NCBI GenBank assembly: GCA_021173225.1
Contig: JAJOLK010000015.1
Location: forward strand, 33,387-97,386
Direction of reading: 5' to 3'
DNA length: 64,000 nt
Origin: Phycisphaerales bacterium PN19_bin_20
Lineage (GTDB): Bacteria > Planctomycetota > Phycisphaerae > Phycisphaerales > UBA1924
Below are positions 1 through 9,630 of this stretch, piece by piece. The position numbers and the translations under genes were made by a program. Every line of letters begins with the position of its first letter. Position 1 is the stretch's first letter. The notes under the pieces were generated by a model. That model was not told where the DNA came from. It saw only the letters and a list, made by a program, of their open reading frames with translations, and searched no databases.

Positions 1-562
1 GGGCTTCGAGCAGCTCAGCGCGCTTGCCGAAGACGAGCGCGAGTTGCGGGAGTGGCAGCGGGCCGATCAGGTCGCTGAAGGCGTGCAGACCGGGCTGGCC
101 CTCGGCGCTGAGCTCACCTTGCCAGTACGTGAGCGGATAGGCGCGGTGGATGACGGTGACGGTCGCGGCGCGGGCATGGATGATCAGTGAGCCGGCCTCG
201 ATGAGGGCCTCGGGCGGCATTGATCCGTCGGCGGGGCGGGTGCGGATGACCAGGCCTGAGCCGAGCTGCGTGCCCTGGGGCGAACTGATGCGGACGCGGA
301 CGCGCTCGGCGACTGGGCCTGTGCGATAGGTGGAGTAGATGAACCCGATGGCGGCCTGCGGCGAGAGGGTCGCGGGCGCTGGGGCTGAATCAGTGGCGGG
401 TGTTGTTGCGGGCGCGGTCGAGGGTGGTGATTTAGTTTCTTGTGCTGGCGTAGGTGCTGGCGGCTGGGCTGCGGGCTGAGCGACAGAGTTAGAAGGACAA
501 GCGAGGACGAAGAGCGTCTTGGCGATAGTGGTGCGCAAGACGCAAAGGTATCGCGGGTTCAT
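1..562 (-). CDS. Exported hypothetical protein (partial, runs off the window start)
   Basis: Minus-strand ORF from ATG at 562 (MNPRYLCVLRTTIAKTLFVLACPSNSVAQPAAQ...) open to position 1; hydrophobic N-terminus then Pro/Ala/Thr-rich linker. Confidence 0.6.
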   Translation of the reverse strand, partial: MNPRYLCVLRTTIAKTLFVLACPSNSVAQPAAQPPAPTPAQETKSPPSTAPATTPATDSAPAPATLSPQAAIGFIYSTYRTGPVAERVRVRISSPQGTQLGSGLVIRTRPADGSMPPEALIEAGSLIIHARAATVTVIHRAYPLTYWQGELSAEGQPGLHAFSDLIGPLPLPQLALVFGKRAELLEA

Positions 563-1203
563 GGGTTGATCCTTCGCACAGTCTGCGGCGGCGTGACGGC
601 GCGGGCGAGGGCGGCAAGCTCACTGGCGGTGCGGCCGATCACGGGGATCAGCAGGTTTGGCGCGAGGTCTGCCAGTGGGGCAAGGACGAAGAGCCTGGGC
701 TGCCTGGTGGCCGGTGTGGTGCCCGGTTCAGATGGCGCGGGGCGGAGCGGGGCTGGTCGTGGCGGGGCGGGGCACACGAGCACGCCGGGGTGCGGCAGGC
801 GCAGGGCGTCTATCGGTGCGTCCAGTGGTGGCTGGATGACCAGGTCGCTCAGGAGGAGAAGGTCAAGGTCGATGGTCCGGGCGGAGCCGTGGGGCTGGGC
901 GCGGCGGTCGCGCCCGAGGCTGGCCTCGATGGCGTGGAGGCGTGCGAGGAGTTGGTCGGGCGGGAGGTTGGTGGTGCCGATGAGCACGGCGTTGACGAAG
1001 GGGCCGCCGGGGTCGGCCGCGCCCACGCGCAGTGGGGCTGTTTCGTAGAGCGGGCTGAGGCGCGGTGCGGTGATGGGCCCGGCGTGCCGGGCGTCAAGAG
1101 CACGGGCGGCGGCGCGGATGAGGTCTTGCGAAGATTGAGCGGGCTGTGCGAGCTTTGCGCCGAGGGCAAGGTTTGAGCCGAGGGCGACGGCGACGGTGAG
1201 CAT
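559..1203 (-). CDS. folK: 2-amino-4-hydroxy-6-hydroxymethyldihydropteridine diphosphokinase (HPPK)
   Basis: MLTVAVALGSNLALGAK...ALIGTTNLPPDQLLARLHAIEASLGRDRR...RTIDLDLLL...LPHP: HPPK signature. Confidence 0.93.
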   Translation of the reverse strand: MLTVAVALGSNLALGAKLAQPAQSSQDLIRAAARALDARHAGPITAPRLSPLYETAPLRVGAADPGGPFVNAVLIGTTNLPPDQLLARLHAIEASLGRDRRAQPHGSARTIDLDLLLLSDLVIQPPLDAPIDALRLPHPGVLVCPAPPRPAPLRPAPSEPGTTPATRQPRLFVLAPLADLAPNLLIPVIGRTASELAALARAVTPPQTVRRINP

Positions 1204-1237
1204 CACAGTCAGCGTAGCGGGCGCGAGGTCGGGCGCC

Positions 1238-2995
1238 CTAGCGGCCGATGACCAGAAGCTGCTGGAGGAGCTGGTCTGCGGAGGAAATGACGCGCGAGTT
1301 GGCGGAGTAGCCGGTGCTGGTGAGGATGAGGTTGATGAACTCGGCAGAGAGGTCAACGTTTGAGAGCTCAAGTGCGCCGCCAGAGGTGGTGCCCGAGCCG
1401 AAGCTGCCCGGGTTGACGATGAGCGGCTCGCCTGAGTTGGCGCCGACCTTGAAGAGGTTGTTGCCAGAGTCGATGAGGCCCTGGGGGTTGCTGAAGATGG
1501 CGAGGGCGAGCTGGCCGAGGACGCGGGTCTCGCCGTTGTCGAAAGCGCCGGAGATGATGCCGTTGGCGCCGACGGCGAAGCTGGAGAGTGTGCCGACGGC
1601 GGTGCCGTCAACGCCGCGGACGCGCAGCTCTGAGGGGCCGGCGCTGGCGCCGTTGCCGGCGGAGTTGAAGGCGGAGACAGACTGGTTGAGCTCGACGGCG
1701 AAGGTCAGTGGGTCTCTGGCGGCGGAGGCCCGGCGGTTGATGGTGACGGGGAAGGTCAGGTCCCCGACTGGTCGGCCGATGTCGTCAAAGCGGATGGTGC
1801 CGGTGCCGATGCGGGGGTCGGTGGTGTCGGCGGAGGAGCGGATGTCGTAGCGCCAGGTGCTGCCTCCGGTGAGGTTTTTAGAGATGAGGGTGAAGGTGAG
1901 CTCAACGGGGACGCGTGAGCCGAGCGAGTCGAAGATGTCAAATTGCGTGCGGACGCTCTCACCGGTAGCGGTTGCCGCGCGTGCGGTGGTGAACCAGTTG
2001 GTGCTGGTGGCGACGCCCGCGCGCAGGGCGGTGAAGGAGGTGGCCTCGAAGCGCAGGTCGTTGACGGAACCGGTGTTGCCGACGACGGAGATCACGCCGG
2101 TGGCGGGGTCGAGGGCTGCGCCGGGGATCTGGCCGTCGGGGTTGGGGGTGTTGGCGGTTGTGGTGCGGATGTTGAGTGAGCGGTTGATGAAGTTGAGGTA
2201 GTCCTGGACTGTGGTGGTGGCGGTGATGGTGAGCTCGGCGTCGGGGAGGCGTCGGCTTTGGTCGAGTGCGCCCTGGCGGACGCCGGCGACGCGGATCACG
2301 TCGTCAACCTGGAAGAGGGCCTGGCTGCCAGCGGTGGCGGGGTCGTCAAGGTCGGTCAGGAGGCTGGTGGTGCGGAGCAGGTCTGTGCCGAGCGGGCCGG
2401 TGCGGTCGGTCAGTGCGCCGGCGGTGTAGCGTGAGCCCGCGCCGGCGACGGTGCCGGTCTGGTTGAGGTTGCCGGTGAGTGCGGCGACGGTGGTGGGCTC
2501 GGCGATGCGGAGCTCACCGACGGGGATGGTGATGGGGACCAGGTCTGAGCGAACGATGTTGAAGTCTGAGTCGACGCCGTAGCCCAGGATTCGTTCGCCG
2601 CTGGAGGTGACGAGCTCGTTGCGTGTATTTTTGGTGAAGTCACCGGCGCGTGTGAAGGTGCGTTCGGTGCCGCGCTGGGCGATGAAGAAACCGTCGCCGG
2701 CGATGGCGATATCGGTAGCGTTGCCGGTGGACGAGACGGATCCTGGGTTGAAGCTGCGGGTGGTGCCGGCGATGACGACGCCGAGGCCGATCTGGCGTGG
2801 GTTGCTGCCGCCGCTGTTCTCGCCGGCGACGGCGCCGAGGCCGAAGCTGCGAGAGAGCTGGCTGGCGAACTGAAGACGGTTGGTTTTATAAGCGTTGGTA
2901 TTGACATTGGCGATGTTGTTGCCAATGACGTCGAGGTTTCTTGCGTTGGCGTTGAGGCCCGAGAGGGCGGTGTACATCGCGACGGTGGAGGCCAT
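1238..2995 (-). CDS. flgE: Flagellar hook protein FlgE
   Basis: MYTALSGLNANARNLDVIGNNIANVNTNAYKTNRLQF N-terminus, FlgE-like core, C-terminal ELSNVDLSAEFINLILTSTGYSANSRVISSADQLLQQLL. Confidence 0.95.
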   Translation of the reverse strand: MASTVAMYTALSGLNANARNLDVIGNNIANVNTNAYKTNRLQFASQLSRSFGLGAVAGENSGGSNPRQIGLGVVIAGTTRSFNPGSVSSTGNATDIAIAGDGFFIAQRGTERTFTRAGDFTKNTRNELVTSSGERILGYGVDSDFNIVRSDLVPITIPVGELRIAEPTTVAALTGNLNQTGTVAGAGSRYTAGALTDRTGPLGTDLLRTTSLLTDLDDPATAGSQALFQVDDVIRVAGVRQGALDQSRRLPDAELTITATTTVQDYLNFINRSLNIRTTTANTPNPDGQIPGAALDPATGVISVVGNTGSVNDLRFEATSFTALRAGVATSTNWFTTARAATATGESVRTQFDIFDSLGSRVPVELTFTLISKNLTGGSTWRYDIRSSADTTDPRIGTGTIRFDDIGRPVGDLTFPVTINRRASAARDPLTFAVELNQSVSAFNSAGNGASAGPSELRVRGVDGTAVGTLSSFAVGANGIISGAFDNGETRVLGQLALAIFSNPQGLIDSGNNLFKVGANSGEPLIVNPGSFGSGTTSGGALELSNVDLSAEFINLILTSTGYSANSRVISSADQLLQQLLVIGR

Positions 2996-3139
2996 GGAGG
3001 GTTTCCTTGCGTGCGAGTGGGCGGGGGACGAGGCGGTTAGGGGAGTCGGGCCACGGGCCCGACGGCAGTGTGGAAACCTGCCCCAACGGAGAGGGACGAG
3101 GCGGGATGGAAACCCTGCCCCCAGAAGGCATAGGGAGCG

Positions 3140-3649
3140 TTAGACGGCCGTGGTGGACGTCACTGCGGGGGCTCTGTGGCCGAGTCGTTCTAGGAGCTGC
3201 TTGGTGCTTTGCAGGGCCAGGGTCTGCGGGTCTGCTTGGCCGGAGAAGTCTTTGAGCGTTGCGGGGGGCACGGGCACGAGGCCGTCGATACCTTCGACGA
3301 TTTGGGCGGCGGGGTCAACGCGGGCGGTGATGGTGCGCGAGGCGACGTCCATGACCAGTGCCTGACCGTCGATGAGCAGCAAGGCGGTGTTCATGCCGGC
3401 GGCCTGGGCTTTGTCAGCGGCGAGGCTGAGGCGCTGCATCTGGGCGGCGTCGAGTGTCTGGGGGACGTCGGGGTCAAAGGCGACGGGCTGAAGGCTTGCG
3501 AGGTCGGCTGTGCCGGCGCCGCCGACCTGGGCCTTGCTGAGCGCGGATGAGAAGCCGAGGTCGCCGCTGGCGGCGCTGCTGGCGGGCTTGGCGCTTGGGG
3601 CGGCAAGGCCCGCAAGCTGCTGAAGCAACATGAGTGGGTTGATGGTCAT
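3140..3649 (-). CDS. Flagellar operon protein, TIGR02530-like
   Basis: MQRLSLAADKAQAAGMNTALLLIDGQALVMDVASRTITARVDPAAQIVEGIDGLVPVP resembles the TIGR02530 core; lies between flgD and flgE. Confidence 0.65.
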   Translation of the reverse strand: MTINPLMLLQQLAGLAAPSAKPASSAASGDLGFSSALSKAQVGGAGTADLASLQPVAFDPDVPQTLDAAQMQRLSLAADKAQAAGMNTALLLIDGQALVMDVASRTITARVDPAAQIVEGIDGLVPVPPATLKDFSGQADPQTLALQSTKQLLERLGHRAPAVTSTTAV

Positions 3650-3696
3650 GTGTTTGGCGCTGGTGCGGGTGTGTGTGGCGAGTTGCGCGGGGTTGT

Positions 3697-4350
3697 TCAG
3701 ATGCCCTGGGGCTGAGCTTCGGGGCTTGAGGATGGGTCGATGGTGGTGGTGGGCGCGGTGCCGCGCGGCTGGCGGTCGGGCTGGGTGGCGGCGGAGACTG
3801 TGGTCTGTGGCTGCGCGGCGGTGGCGATGAGCTGGACGGTGCCGGCGCCGACGGGGCGTCCGAGGCCCGAGGTTGAGCCCGAGCCGGTGCCGCTGCCGCC
3901 GTTACCGTTACCGTTGCCGCCTGTGGGCGCGGGTGCGGGCGGGTTGGCCACGCTGTCAATGTTGGCGAAACGGACCTGGGTGCCCGAGGTAAGGGTCAGC
4001 AGCGGGCCTCTCCTTTTGTCGTTGGTGACGCTGGTGACGATGCCCGAGACGCGGGTGCCGGCCTCGCTGACGCCCGACACAAGCCCGCCGATGAGCCCGC
4101 TGGCGGCGGAGAACGAGGACTGGCCGACGAGTTTCTCAAGCGAACTGCTGAGCTTAATGCTGCTTTCAATGTCACGGATGCCTGAGAGCTGCTGAAGGAG
4201 CTGGTTGGTGTCGTTGGGCTTGAGCGGGTCTTGGCGGGTCATCTCGGTGGTGATGATCTTGATGAACTCTTCGCTGGTGAGCTCGGAGAATCGGCTGGGC
4301 TGGTTTGAGGCGGAGGCGTTGGCGGCCGAGGCGCTGGCGATGGCGGACAT
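3697..4350 (-). CDS. flgD: Flagellar hook capping protein FlgD
   Basis: SELTSEEFIKIITTEMTRQDPLKPNDTNQLLQQLSGIRDIESS motif; position before flgE. Confidence 0.9.
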   Translation of the reverse strand: MSAIASASAANASASNQPSRFSELTSEEFIKIITTEMTRQDPLKPNDTNQLLQQLSGIRDIESSIKLSSSLEKLVGQSSFSAASGLIGGLVSGVSEAGTRVSGIVTSVTNDKRRGPLLTLTSGTQVRFANIDSVANPPAPAPTGGNGNGNGGSGTGSGSTSGLGRPVGAGTVQLIATAAQPQTTVSAATQPDRQPRGTAPTTTIDPSSSPEAQPQGI

Positions 4351-4485
4351 AGATGGTGCTCCGGGGGGCTCTGATTGAGGGCAGGAAGCGATGGACGAGG
4401 GCGAGTGAACGAACATGCGTCGCCGCTGACGAGCGCGATTGCGGCGCGTCTGCCAGGTGGGCGACGGGGGGTTACGGCGCGGGCA

Positions 4486-6045
4486 TTAGGCCCGAGCGTC
4501 AACCCGCAAGGTGAGATGTTCGAGGACTCCGCCCTCATCCAGGCTTGCGTCGCGCTCCGGCGACGATCGGACGTGCCCCACGGTCTGGGCGACGTCCGAG
4601 GGGATCAACGCAAGGGGCTTGCCAGACGCGTCGGGGCCTGCGGGAGCCCCGCTAGAGCCTGTGAGCGCAAGACCGGCTTGTGCAGGCGCAACGGGAGCGG
4701 GCGCAAGATCGTCGGTGGTCTCGACTGAGAAGCTGTCGATGCGCAAGCCGCGACGCTCGATAGAGGCTTTCAGGTCAGCCTGGGAGCGCTCGACGGCGGA
4801 CCTTGCGGCGGCGGTACCGACCTGGAATTTGATGGAGACGACCTCGCCGGCGACGCGCATCTGGACGCGGACGCGGCCGAGCTCGGCGGGGTCAAGGCGG
4901 ATGGTGACCACGCGTTGCCCGGCGGGTGAGGGGATGTGCCGCAGGGTGGCGCTGAGGCCCTCGGCGAGCTGGGCGTCGATGGGCGGCGGGGTGCGAGCAG
5001 AACCGGCGGGAGAGCCGTCGGCGTTGCCTGAGTTGGGCTTGTTCTGCTTGTTGCCGGAGGCAGCGATTGGACCGGTGGTTGGCGCGAGTGACCAGATGTC
5101 TTGGCGGCTGGAGTGGCCAGGCGCGTCGAGACGGCCGGCGCGGTCAGGCAAGAGCAGCGACGAGATGCTGGCGGCCAGCGAGGTTGAGGTGATGATGCCG
5201 GCGAGGGCGGGGTCGCTGAGGGGCATGGGCGTAGCGGTGCCGCGGGCGACAATGTCGGCGGCGCGCTTGTCAGCGGCGACGGCGCGGGAATCGCTGTCAT
5301 CGCTGGCGGGGTCTTGGTCGTGCTCGGGGTTGTCGGGCTCGATTGCTTCGGGGCTCAAGTCGGCGGGCGAGCTTGGCGCGATGGGATCTGCGGCGGCGGA
5401 GCTCGAGGCGATATCGGCGCGCGGAGCGGCTTGATCTTGTGCGGCGTCGGCTGACCGCGCAGTGGCGCGGGCATCACCAGTGAGCCCGCGGTCGGCCTTG
5501 GCCTGCTGCGCGACGCCCTGCTGCGAAGACTTGACGGCCGTGCCCGAAGGTGCGGCGGCGAGCGCCTGAGCCACTTGCTGTGCTGAAAGGTTGGTGGCGT
5601 TTGACTGGGCGTTGGGGGCGTTGGGGTCTGAGGGCGCGGTCGTAGTACGGCGGGAACTGGCGGATGCGTTAGATGTGCCGTCGGCCGCGCTGTCGTCGGA
5701 GGGTTCTTTGAGCTTACCCGAGGCCTCGGAGTTGCCCGGGTCGGTGGTTTGGCGGCTATCGGCGGGCCTGGTGAGCTGGGCTTTGACGTCAAAGGCGCGG
5801 GCGGAGAGCGAGCCGCCCTGGAACTTGGCTGAGCGAGCCGAGCCGGCGCGGGCCTCGTTACTCTGCGAGGTCTGGCTAATGGGGCTTGACGCGCGGTCGA
5901 TCAGGATTTGGAAGGGGCTCTTGCGCACGTTCGGCGCGTTGATGTTGGCTCGCTGCGCAGGGCCTGCGCGGGTAGCGCTGGCGCGGAGCGAGGCGGAGCT
6001 CAAAGCGGTGAGGGCGAGATCAGCGGGGCTGGGCGTTGGTGTCAC
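4486..6045 (-). CDS. fliK: Flagellar hook-length control protein FliK
   Basis: C-terminal Flg_hook domain (RVVTIRLDPAELGRVRVQMRVAGEVVSIKFQVGTAAARSAVERSQADLKASIERRGL); low-complexity N-terminus; synteny. Confidence 0.85.
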   Translation of the reverse strand: MTPTPSPADLALTALSSASLRASATRAGPAQRANINAPNVRKSPFQILIDRASSPISQTSQSNEARAGSARSAKFQGGSLSARAFDVKAQLTRPADSRQTTDPGNSEASGKLKEPSDDSAADGTSNASASSRRTTTAPSDPNAPNAQSNATNLSAQQVAQALAAAPSGTAVKSSQQGVAQQAKADRGLTGDARATARSADAAQDQAAPRADIASSSAAADPIAPSSPADLSPEAIEPDNPEHDQDPASDDSDSRAVAADKRAADIVARGTATPMPLSDPALAGIITSTSLAASISSLLLPDRAGRLDAPGHSSRQDIWSLAPTTGPIAASGNKQNKPNSGNADGSPAGSARTPPPIDAQLAEGLSATLRHIPSPAGQRVVTIRLDPAELGRVRVQMRVAGEVVSIKFQVGTAAARSAVERSQADLKASIERRGLRIDSFSVETTDDLAPAPVAPAQAGLALTGSSGAPAGPDASGKPLALIPSDVAQTVGHVRSSPERDASLDEGGVLEHLTLRVDARA

Positions 6046-6775
6046 CTGCGGGGCCTCCAGGCGTCATGGGGGCGGGTGCGCCCTTGAGCCGGATGCCTTC
6101 AAGCAACTGGGTTGCCAGGCGCGGATCGGTCTTGATGAGCTCGGCAAGAAGCTTGCTGCGCGTGCGCTCTTGCAGGCCGAGGATGTAGCGGACGGGCAGC
6201 TCGAGCTGCTCGGGCGGGATGGTCGCGAGGGTGGGCTGGCCGGGCTGTGCGCCGACGAGGACCAGGATGACCCCGGCGGCGTCGGCTGGGCGCTGGGCCT
6301 CAAGGGCTGAGATGGCGAGCTTGAACTGCTCGTTGGTAGTCTCTGCCTGGGCGCGCTCACGCTGCTGCTGGAACTCAAGGCGGGCCTGATCGAGCTTGCG
6401 GGCGAGGTCGGCGAGGTCGGCACGCTTGTTGTCGAGCTGGAGTTGCACCTGGCGGGCTTCCTCGCGGGCGCGGGCCTCCTGCTGGGCCATGATCTCGCGC
6501 TGCTGAGACGAGAGCTCGATGCGCTCCTCTACGCCGATGGGCGCGCCCAAGCGGCGCGCTTTGGCGGCGGCCTCGATCTCGGCCTGCTTGACCTTGGCTT
6601 CCAATTCGGCCTGCTGGGCCTTGGTCTGCGTGATGGTTGGGGCGAGCATGGTGCGAACCGAACGCAGGCGATCCATGTCCAGGCGGTCGGTAAAGAACAG
6701 CCAGCCAATGAGCCCGGAGACGGCCAGCAGGTTGGCCAGGGCGAGGAACAGCGCGGCGCCTAAGAGCTTTCTCAC
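6020..6775 (-). CDS. YlxF/MotE-like flagellar protein (N-terminal TM plus coiled coil)
   Basis: N-terminal TM, long coiled coil, C-terminal MgtE_N-like segment (AAGVILVLVGAQPGQPTLATIPPEQLELPVRYILGLQERTRSKLLAELIKTDPRLATQLLEGI); between fliJ and fliK as in the Bacillus fla/che order. Confidence 0.7.
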   Translation of the reverse strand: MRKLLGAALFLALANLLAVSGLIGWLFFTDRLDMDRLRSVRTMLAPTITQTKAQQAELEAKVKQAEIEAAAKARRLGAPIGVEERIELSSQQREIMAQQEARAREEARQVQLQLDNKRADLADLARKLDQARLEFQQQRERAQAETTNEQFKLAISALEAQRPADAAGVILVLVGAQPGQPTLATIPPEQLELPVRYILGLQERTRSKLLAELIKTDPRLATQLLEGIRLKGAPAPMTPGGPAGDTNAQPR

Positions 6776-7317
6776 GGGTGCTCCATCGACAGGATCATGC
6801 GTGCGTCTAGACCGGCGGCGGCGTTGCTGGAGATGGGGCCGGGATCGTGGCTGGTGGCGGCCACAGTGCGCATCAGGGCCAGGTCGTCAAGCTCGGCGGC
6901 CTCTTTACGACGCAGCTGGTCACGCCAGCGGGCCAGGGCTTTGGTGCGCAGGTGCTCGACGGCCTTGCGGGCGACGGTCGCTTTCAGCAGCTCGGCGCGG
7001 GCCGCTTCGGTGCGCTGATAGACGCCCGCGGCCTCGATGGCCAGGCGGCGGAGCTGGAGCACCGCGTGCAGTGAAGTGGCGGCCTGAAGCCTGACGAGCC
7101 CGAGGTCTACCGCGGTGGTCGCGGTGCCATCAACAGGTGCGCCCAGCAGCTCGCGCAGGTCGGTTCGCTGGGTGACCACGCCCTGCTGGACGCGGGCGAT
7201 TCGCTGGTCAAGCTCGACCCGCTGGATCTGAATCTTCGCGAGGGCGAGCTGGCGCTGGCGCTCGGCGTTACGGCGCATCTCGAGGACGGGCTCAAGCTGG
7301 AAGTGGAAGGCGGGCAT
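6772..7317 (-). CDS. fliJ: Flagellar protein FliJ
   Basis: FHFQLEPVLEMRRNAERQRQLALAKIQ...VARKAVEHLRTKALARW: FliJ-like coiled coil immediately after fliI. Confidence 0.85.
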   Translation of the reverse strand: MPAFHFQLEPVLEMRRNAERQRQLALAKIQIQRVELDQRIARVQQGVVTQRTDLRELLGAPVDGTATTAVDLGLVRLQAATSLHAVLQLRRLAIEAAGVYQRTEAARAELLKATVARKAVEHLRTKALARWRDQLRRKEAAELDDLALMRTVAATSHDPGPISSNAAAGLDARMILSMEHP

Positions 7318-7348
7318 GGCGGGTCATCAAGATCGCGCTCGGCGGCGC

Positions 7349-8827
7349 TCAGCGGCGGTTGGCGGCGTGGCTTGTTGGTGCGGGCGGGAGTGTGACGGCC
7401 TGGCCGGCGAGGGTCAGCAGGCGGGCGCGGGCCTTGTCGAAGGGGTCTATTGCTGAGAGGTCTTGGCGGAGCAGCTCGGTCAGGCGCGGGTGCATGGCGA
7501 TGGCCAGATCGGTCTCGGGGCTCGCGCCCTTGGCGTAGGCACCGATCTGGACCAGGTCTTCAACCTCGCGGTAGAGGGCCATGGAGCGGACAAGCTGGCG
7601 GCGGGCGGCCTGGTGCTGCGAATCGGTTACGTCGTTGGCGACGCGCGAGACCGAGTCGAGGACGTCAATGGCAGGGAAGTGCCCGCGCTGCGCCAGGCCG
7701 CGCGAGAGCATGATGTGCCCGTCAAGGATACCGCGGGCAGCGTCGGCGACCGGCTCGGTCATGTCGTCACCCTCGACAAGGACGGTGTAAAGGCCGGTGA
7801 TAGATCCGCCGAGGCCTTCAAGCTGGCCGGCGCGTTCCATCAGGCGTGCCATGGCGGCAAAGACGCTGGGTGTGTAGCCCTTGCTGGCGGGCGGCTCGCC
7901 GGCGGTGAGGCCGACTTGGCGCTGAGCGTGGGCGAAGCGGGTGACGGAGTCCATCAGGAGCATGACGTGCTTGCCACGGTCGCGGAAGAACTCAGCGACG
8001 GCGCAGGCGAGCATGGCGGCGCGGATGCGCATGAGCGGTGACTCGTCGCCGGTGGCGACGACCACGACGGTGCGTGCGAGGCCTTGTGGGCCCAGGCTGT
8101 GCTCGATGAAGTCTTTGACCTCGCGGCCGCGTTCGCCGATGAGGGCCACGACGTTGATGTCGGCGGCGCACTGGCGCGTGATGGCACCCAGGAGGGTGGA
8201 CTTGCCGACGCCGGGCCCGGCAAAGAGGCCCATGCGTTGGCCACGGCCGAGGGTGTTGAAGAGGTCAATGGCGCGGACGCCGGTGTGCATGGGCTGATTG
8301 ATTCGTCCGCGGGCCAGGGCGCGGATGGGCGCCGGGTCGAGTGACTGTGGGAAGAGGTTGTGCAGGCCGGGGCCGCCATCAACGGGTTCGCCCAGCCCGC
8401 TGAGGACGCGCCCGAGCATGGAGGGGCCGACTCCGGCGGTTTTGGCGCTTTGGAGGGCGACGACCTCATCACCGGTGCGGATGCCGACGGCCTGACCGAG
8501 CATCATGACTACGGCGTGATCACCGGCGAGGCCGACGACCTCGCCGCTCTCGCCGCGCGGGGCGTGCGGGCCTGCGAGGCGCGGAAGGCGGACGGTGGCG
8601 CCGACGGGCGCGGGAAGATCACGCACCAAGACCGAGAGCCCGCGTACCGCGACGACGCGCCCGACGGCCTGGATCGGCTGGATGGCGCGCACGGTCGAGA
8701 TGGCGGCGTCGAGCAGCCCAGTGTGTTGGGCGTAGCGGTCGGGGTTGAGGGCTGGGCTGGTGGGGGCCGCGTTGGTGAGGGCAGGACTGGTGAGGGCAGT
8801 GCCGGTGATTGGCTGCGGGGTTGTCAC
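7349..8827 (-). CDS. fliI: Flagellar export ATPase FliI
   Basis: Walker A GLFAGPGVGKSTLLG, VALIGERGREVKDFIEHSLG, MDSVTRFAHAQRQVGLTAGEPPASKGYTPSVF. Confidence 0.97.
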   Translation of the reverse strand: MTTPQPITGTALTSPALTNAAPTSPALNPDRYAQHTGLLDAAISTVRAIQPIQAVGRVVAVRGLSVLVRDLPAPVGATVRLPRLAGPHAPRGESGEVVGLAGDHAVVMMLGQAVGIRTGDEVVALQSAKTAGVGPSMLGRVLSGLGEPVDGGPGLHNLFPQSLDPAPIRALARGRINQPMHTGVRAIDLFNTLGRGQRMGLFAGPGVGKSTLLGAITRQCAADINVVALIGERGREVKDFIEHSLGPQGLARTVVVVATGDESPLMRIRAAMLACAVAEFFRDRGKHVMLLMDSVTRFAHAQRQVGLTAGEPPASKGYTPSVFAAMARLMERAGQLEGLGGSITGLYTVLVEGDDMTEPVADAARGILDGHIMLSRGLAQRGHFPAIDVLDSVSRVANDVTDSQHQAARRQLVRSMALYREVEDLVQIGAYAKGASPETDLAIAMHPRLTELLRQDLSAIDPFDKARARLLTLAGQAVTLPPAPTSHAANRR

Positions 8828-9546
8828 GCCTGGGCTCCGTCATCGTCGGCGGGGAGCAAGGCTTCGACGATGCGGTCAAGCTGGGTGCGGATGGTTCCGT
8901 CAATGCGCGCGCCGCTCTCGGCAAGGCGAGCCTCGCACGAGCCGCGGGGCATGGCGGGGTCATCAACCAGCGTGACATCGCGGGCGGCGTGGAGTCGCGC
9001 GACCAGCGCGGGCAGCGCGTCGGCGGCGATGGTGCGGTCGGCGGGGTTGATGACCAGGTGGACCTTGGTGGGGGTCATGACCAGAGCGAGGACCTCGGCG
9101 ATCTGGCCGCGGACGGTGGTCGGGTCAAGCTCAACGGTGCGTTTGCAGACGCGCTGGGCGATCTGCACGGCCAAACGGATGACGTCGCGCTGGGCCTGCG
9201 CGAGCATGCGCTCGCGCTCAGACTCGAAGCGGTCGAGGGCCTTGGCCCAGCCGTCAACCAGCGGAGCGAGCTCGGCGCGGCGTTCTTCGGCGGCCTGCTG
9301 CTGGCCCTGGCGGATGCCGGCGATCATCCCATCGTCGAAGCCTCGCTGGAAGCCACGCTCGAGGCCCTCGGCGTCGGCGCCATGCAGGATCTGTTCGCGC
9401 TGTGCGCGGGCGTCGGTGATGATCTGGTCGGCCTGAGCCTGCGCGGCGGCGAGGACGTCGGCAGCGTGTCGGCGCAGGTCGCCAAGGTCCAGGACGATGG
9501 CGTCCTTGGTCATGCCGACGGCGTGGATGTGCTTGACAACGCCCAT
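8824..9546 (-). CDS. fliH: Flagellar assembly protein FliH
   Basis: FliH-like: AQAQADQIITDARAQREQI...FDDGMIAGIRQGQQQAAEERRAEL...VIRLAVQIAQRVCKRTVELD; ATGA overlap with fliI. Confidence 0.88.
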   Translation of the reverse strand: MGVVKHIHAVGMTKDAIVLDLGDLRRHAADVLAAAQAQADQIITDARAQREQILHGADAEGLERGFQRGFDDGMIAGIRQGQQQAAEERRAELAPLVDGWAKALDRFESERERMLAQAQRDVIRLAVQIAQRVCKRTVELDPTTVRGQIAEVLALVMTPTKVHLVINPADRTIAADALPALVARLHAARDVTLVDDPAMPRGSCEARLAESGARIDGTIRTQLDRIVEALLPADDDGAQA

Positions 9547-9630
9547 GTGTTAGCGCGAGGCCTGCGGGTTGCGGGGTGCGAGGTTGGGGAGCGCGAGGGG
9601 GCTAGTGGATGAAGTGCTCGGCGGCGGGGT

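Noticed and set aside
559-1611. 350-aa folK ORF using the far upstream start
   Set aside because: The first ~136 residues are low complexity and antisense to the flgE 3' end; homology begins at MLTVAVALG (1203).
8360-9612. Long plus-strand ORFs (358 and 267 aa) over fliI/fliH
   Set aside because: Antisense to well-supported fliI and fliH.
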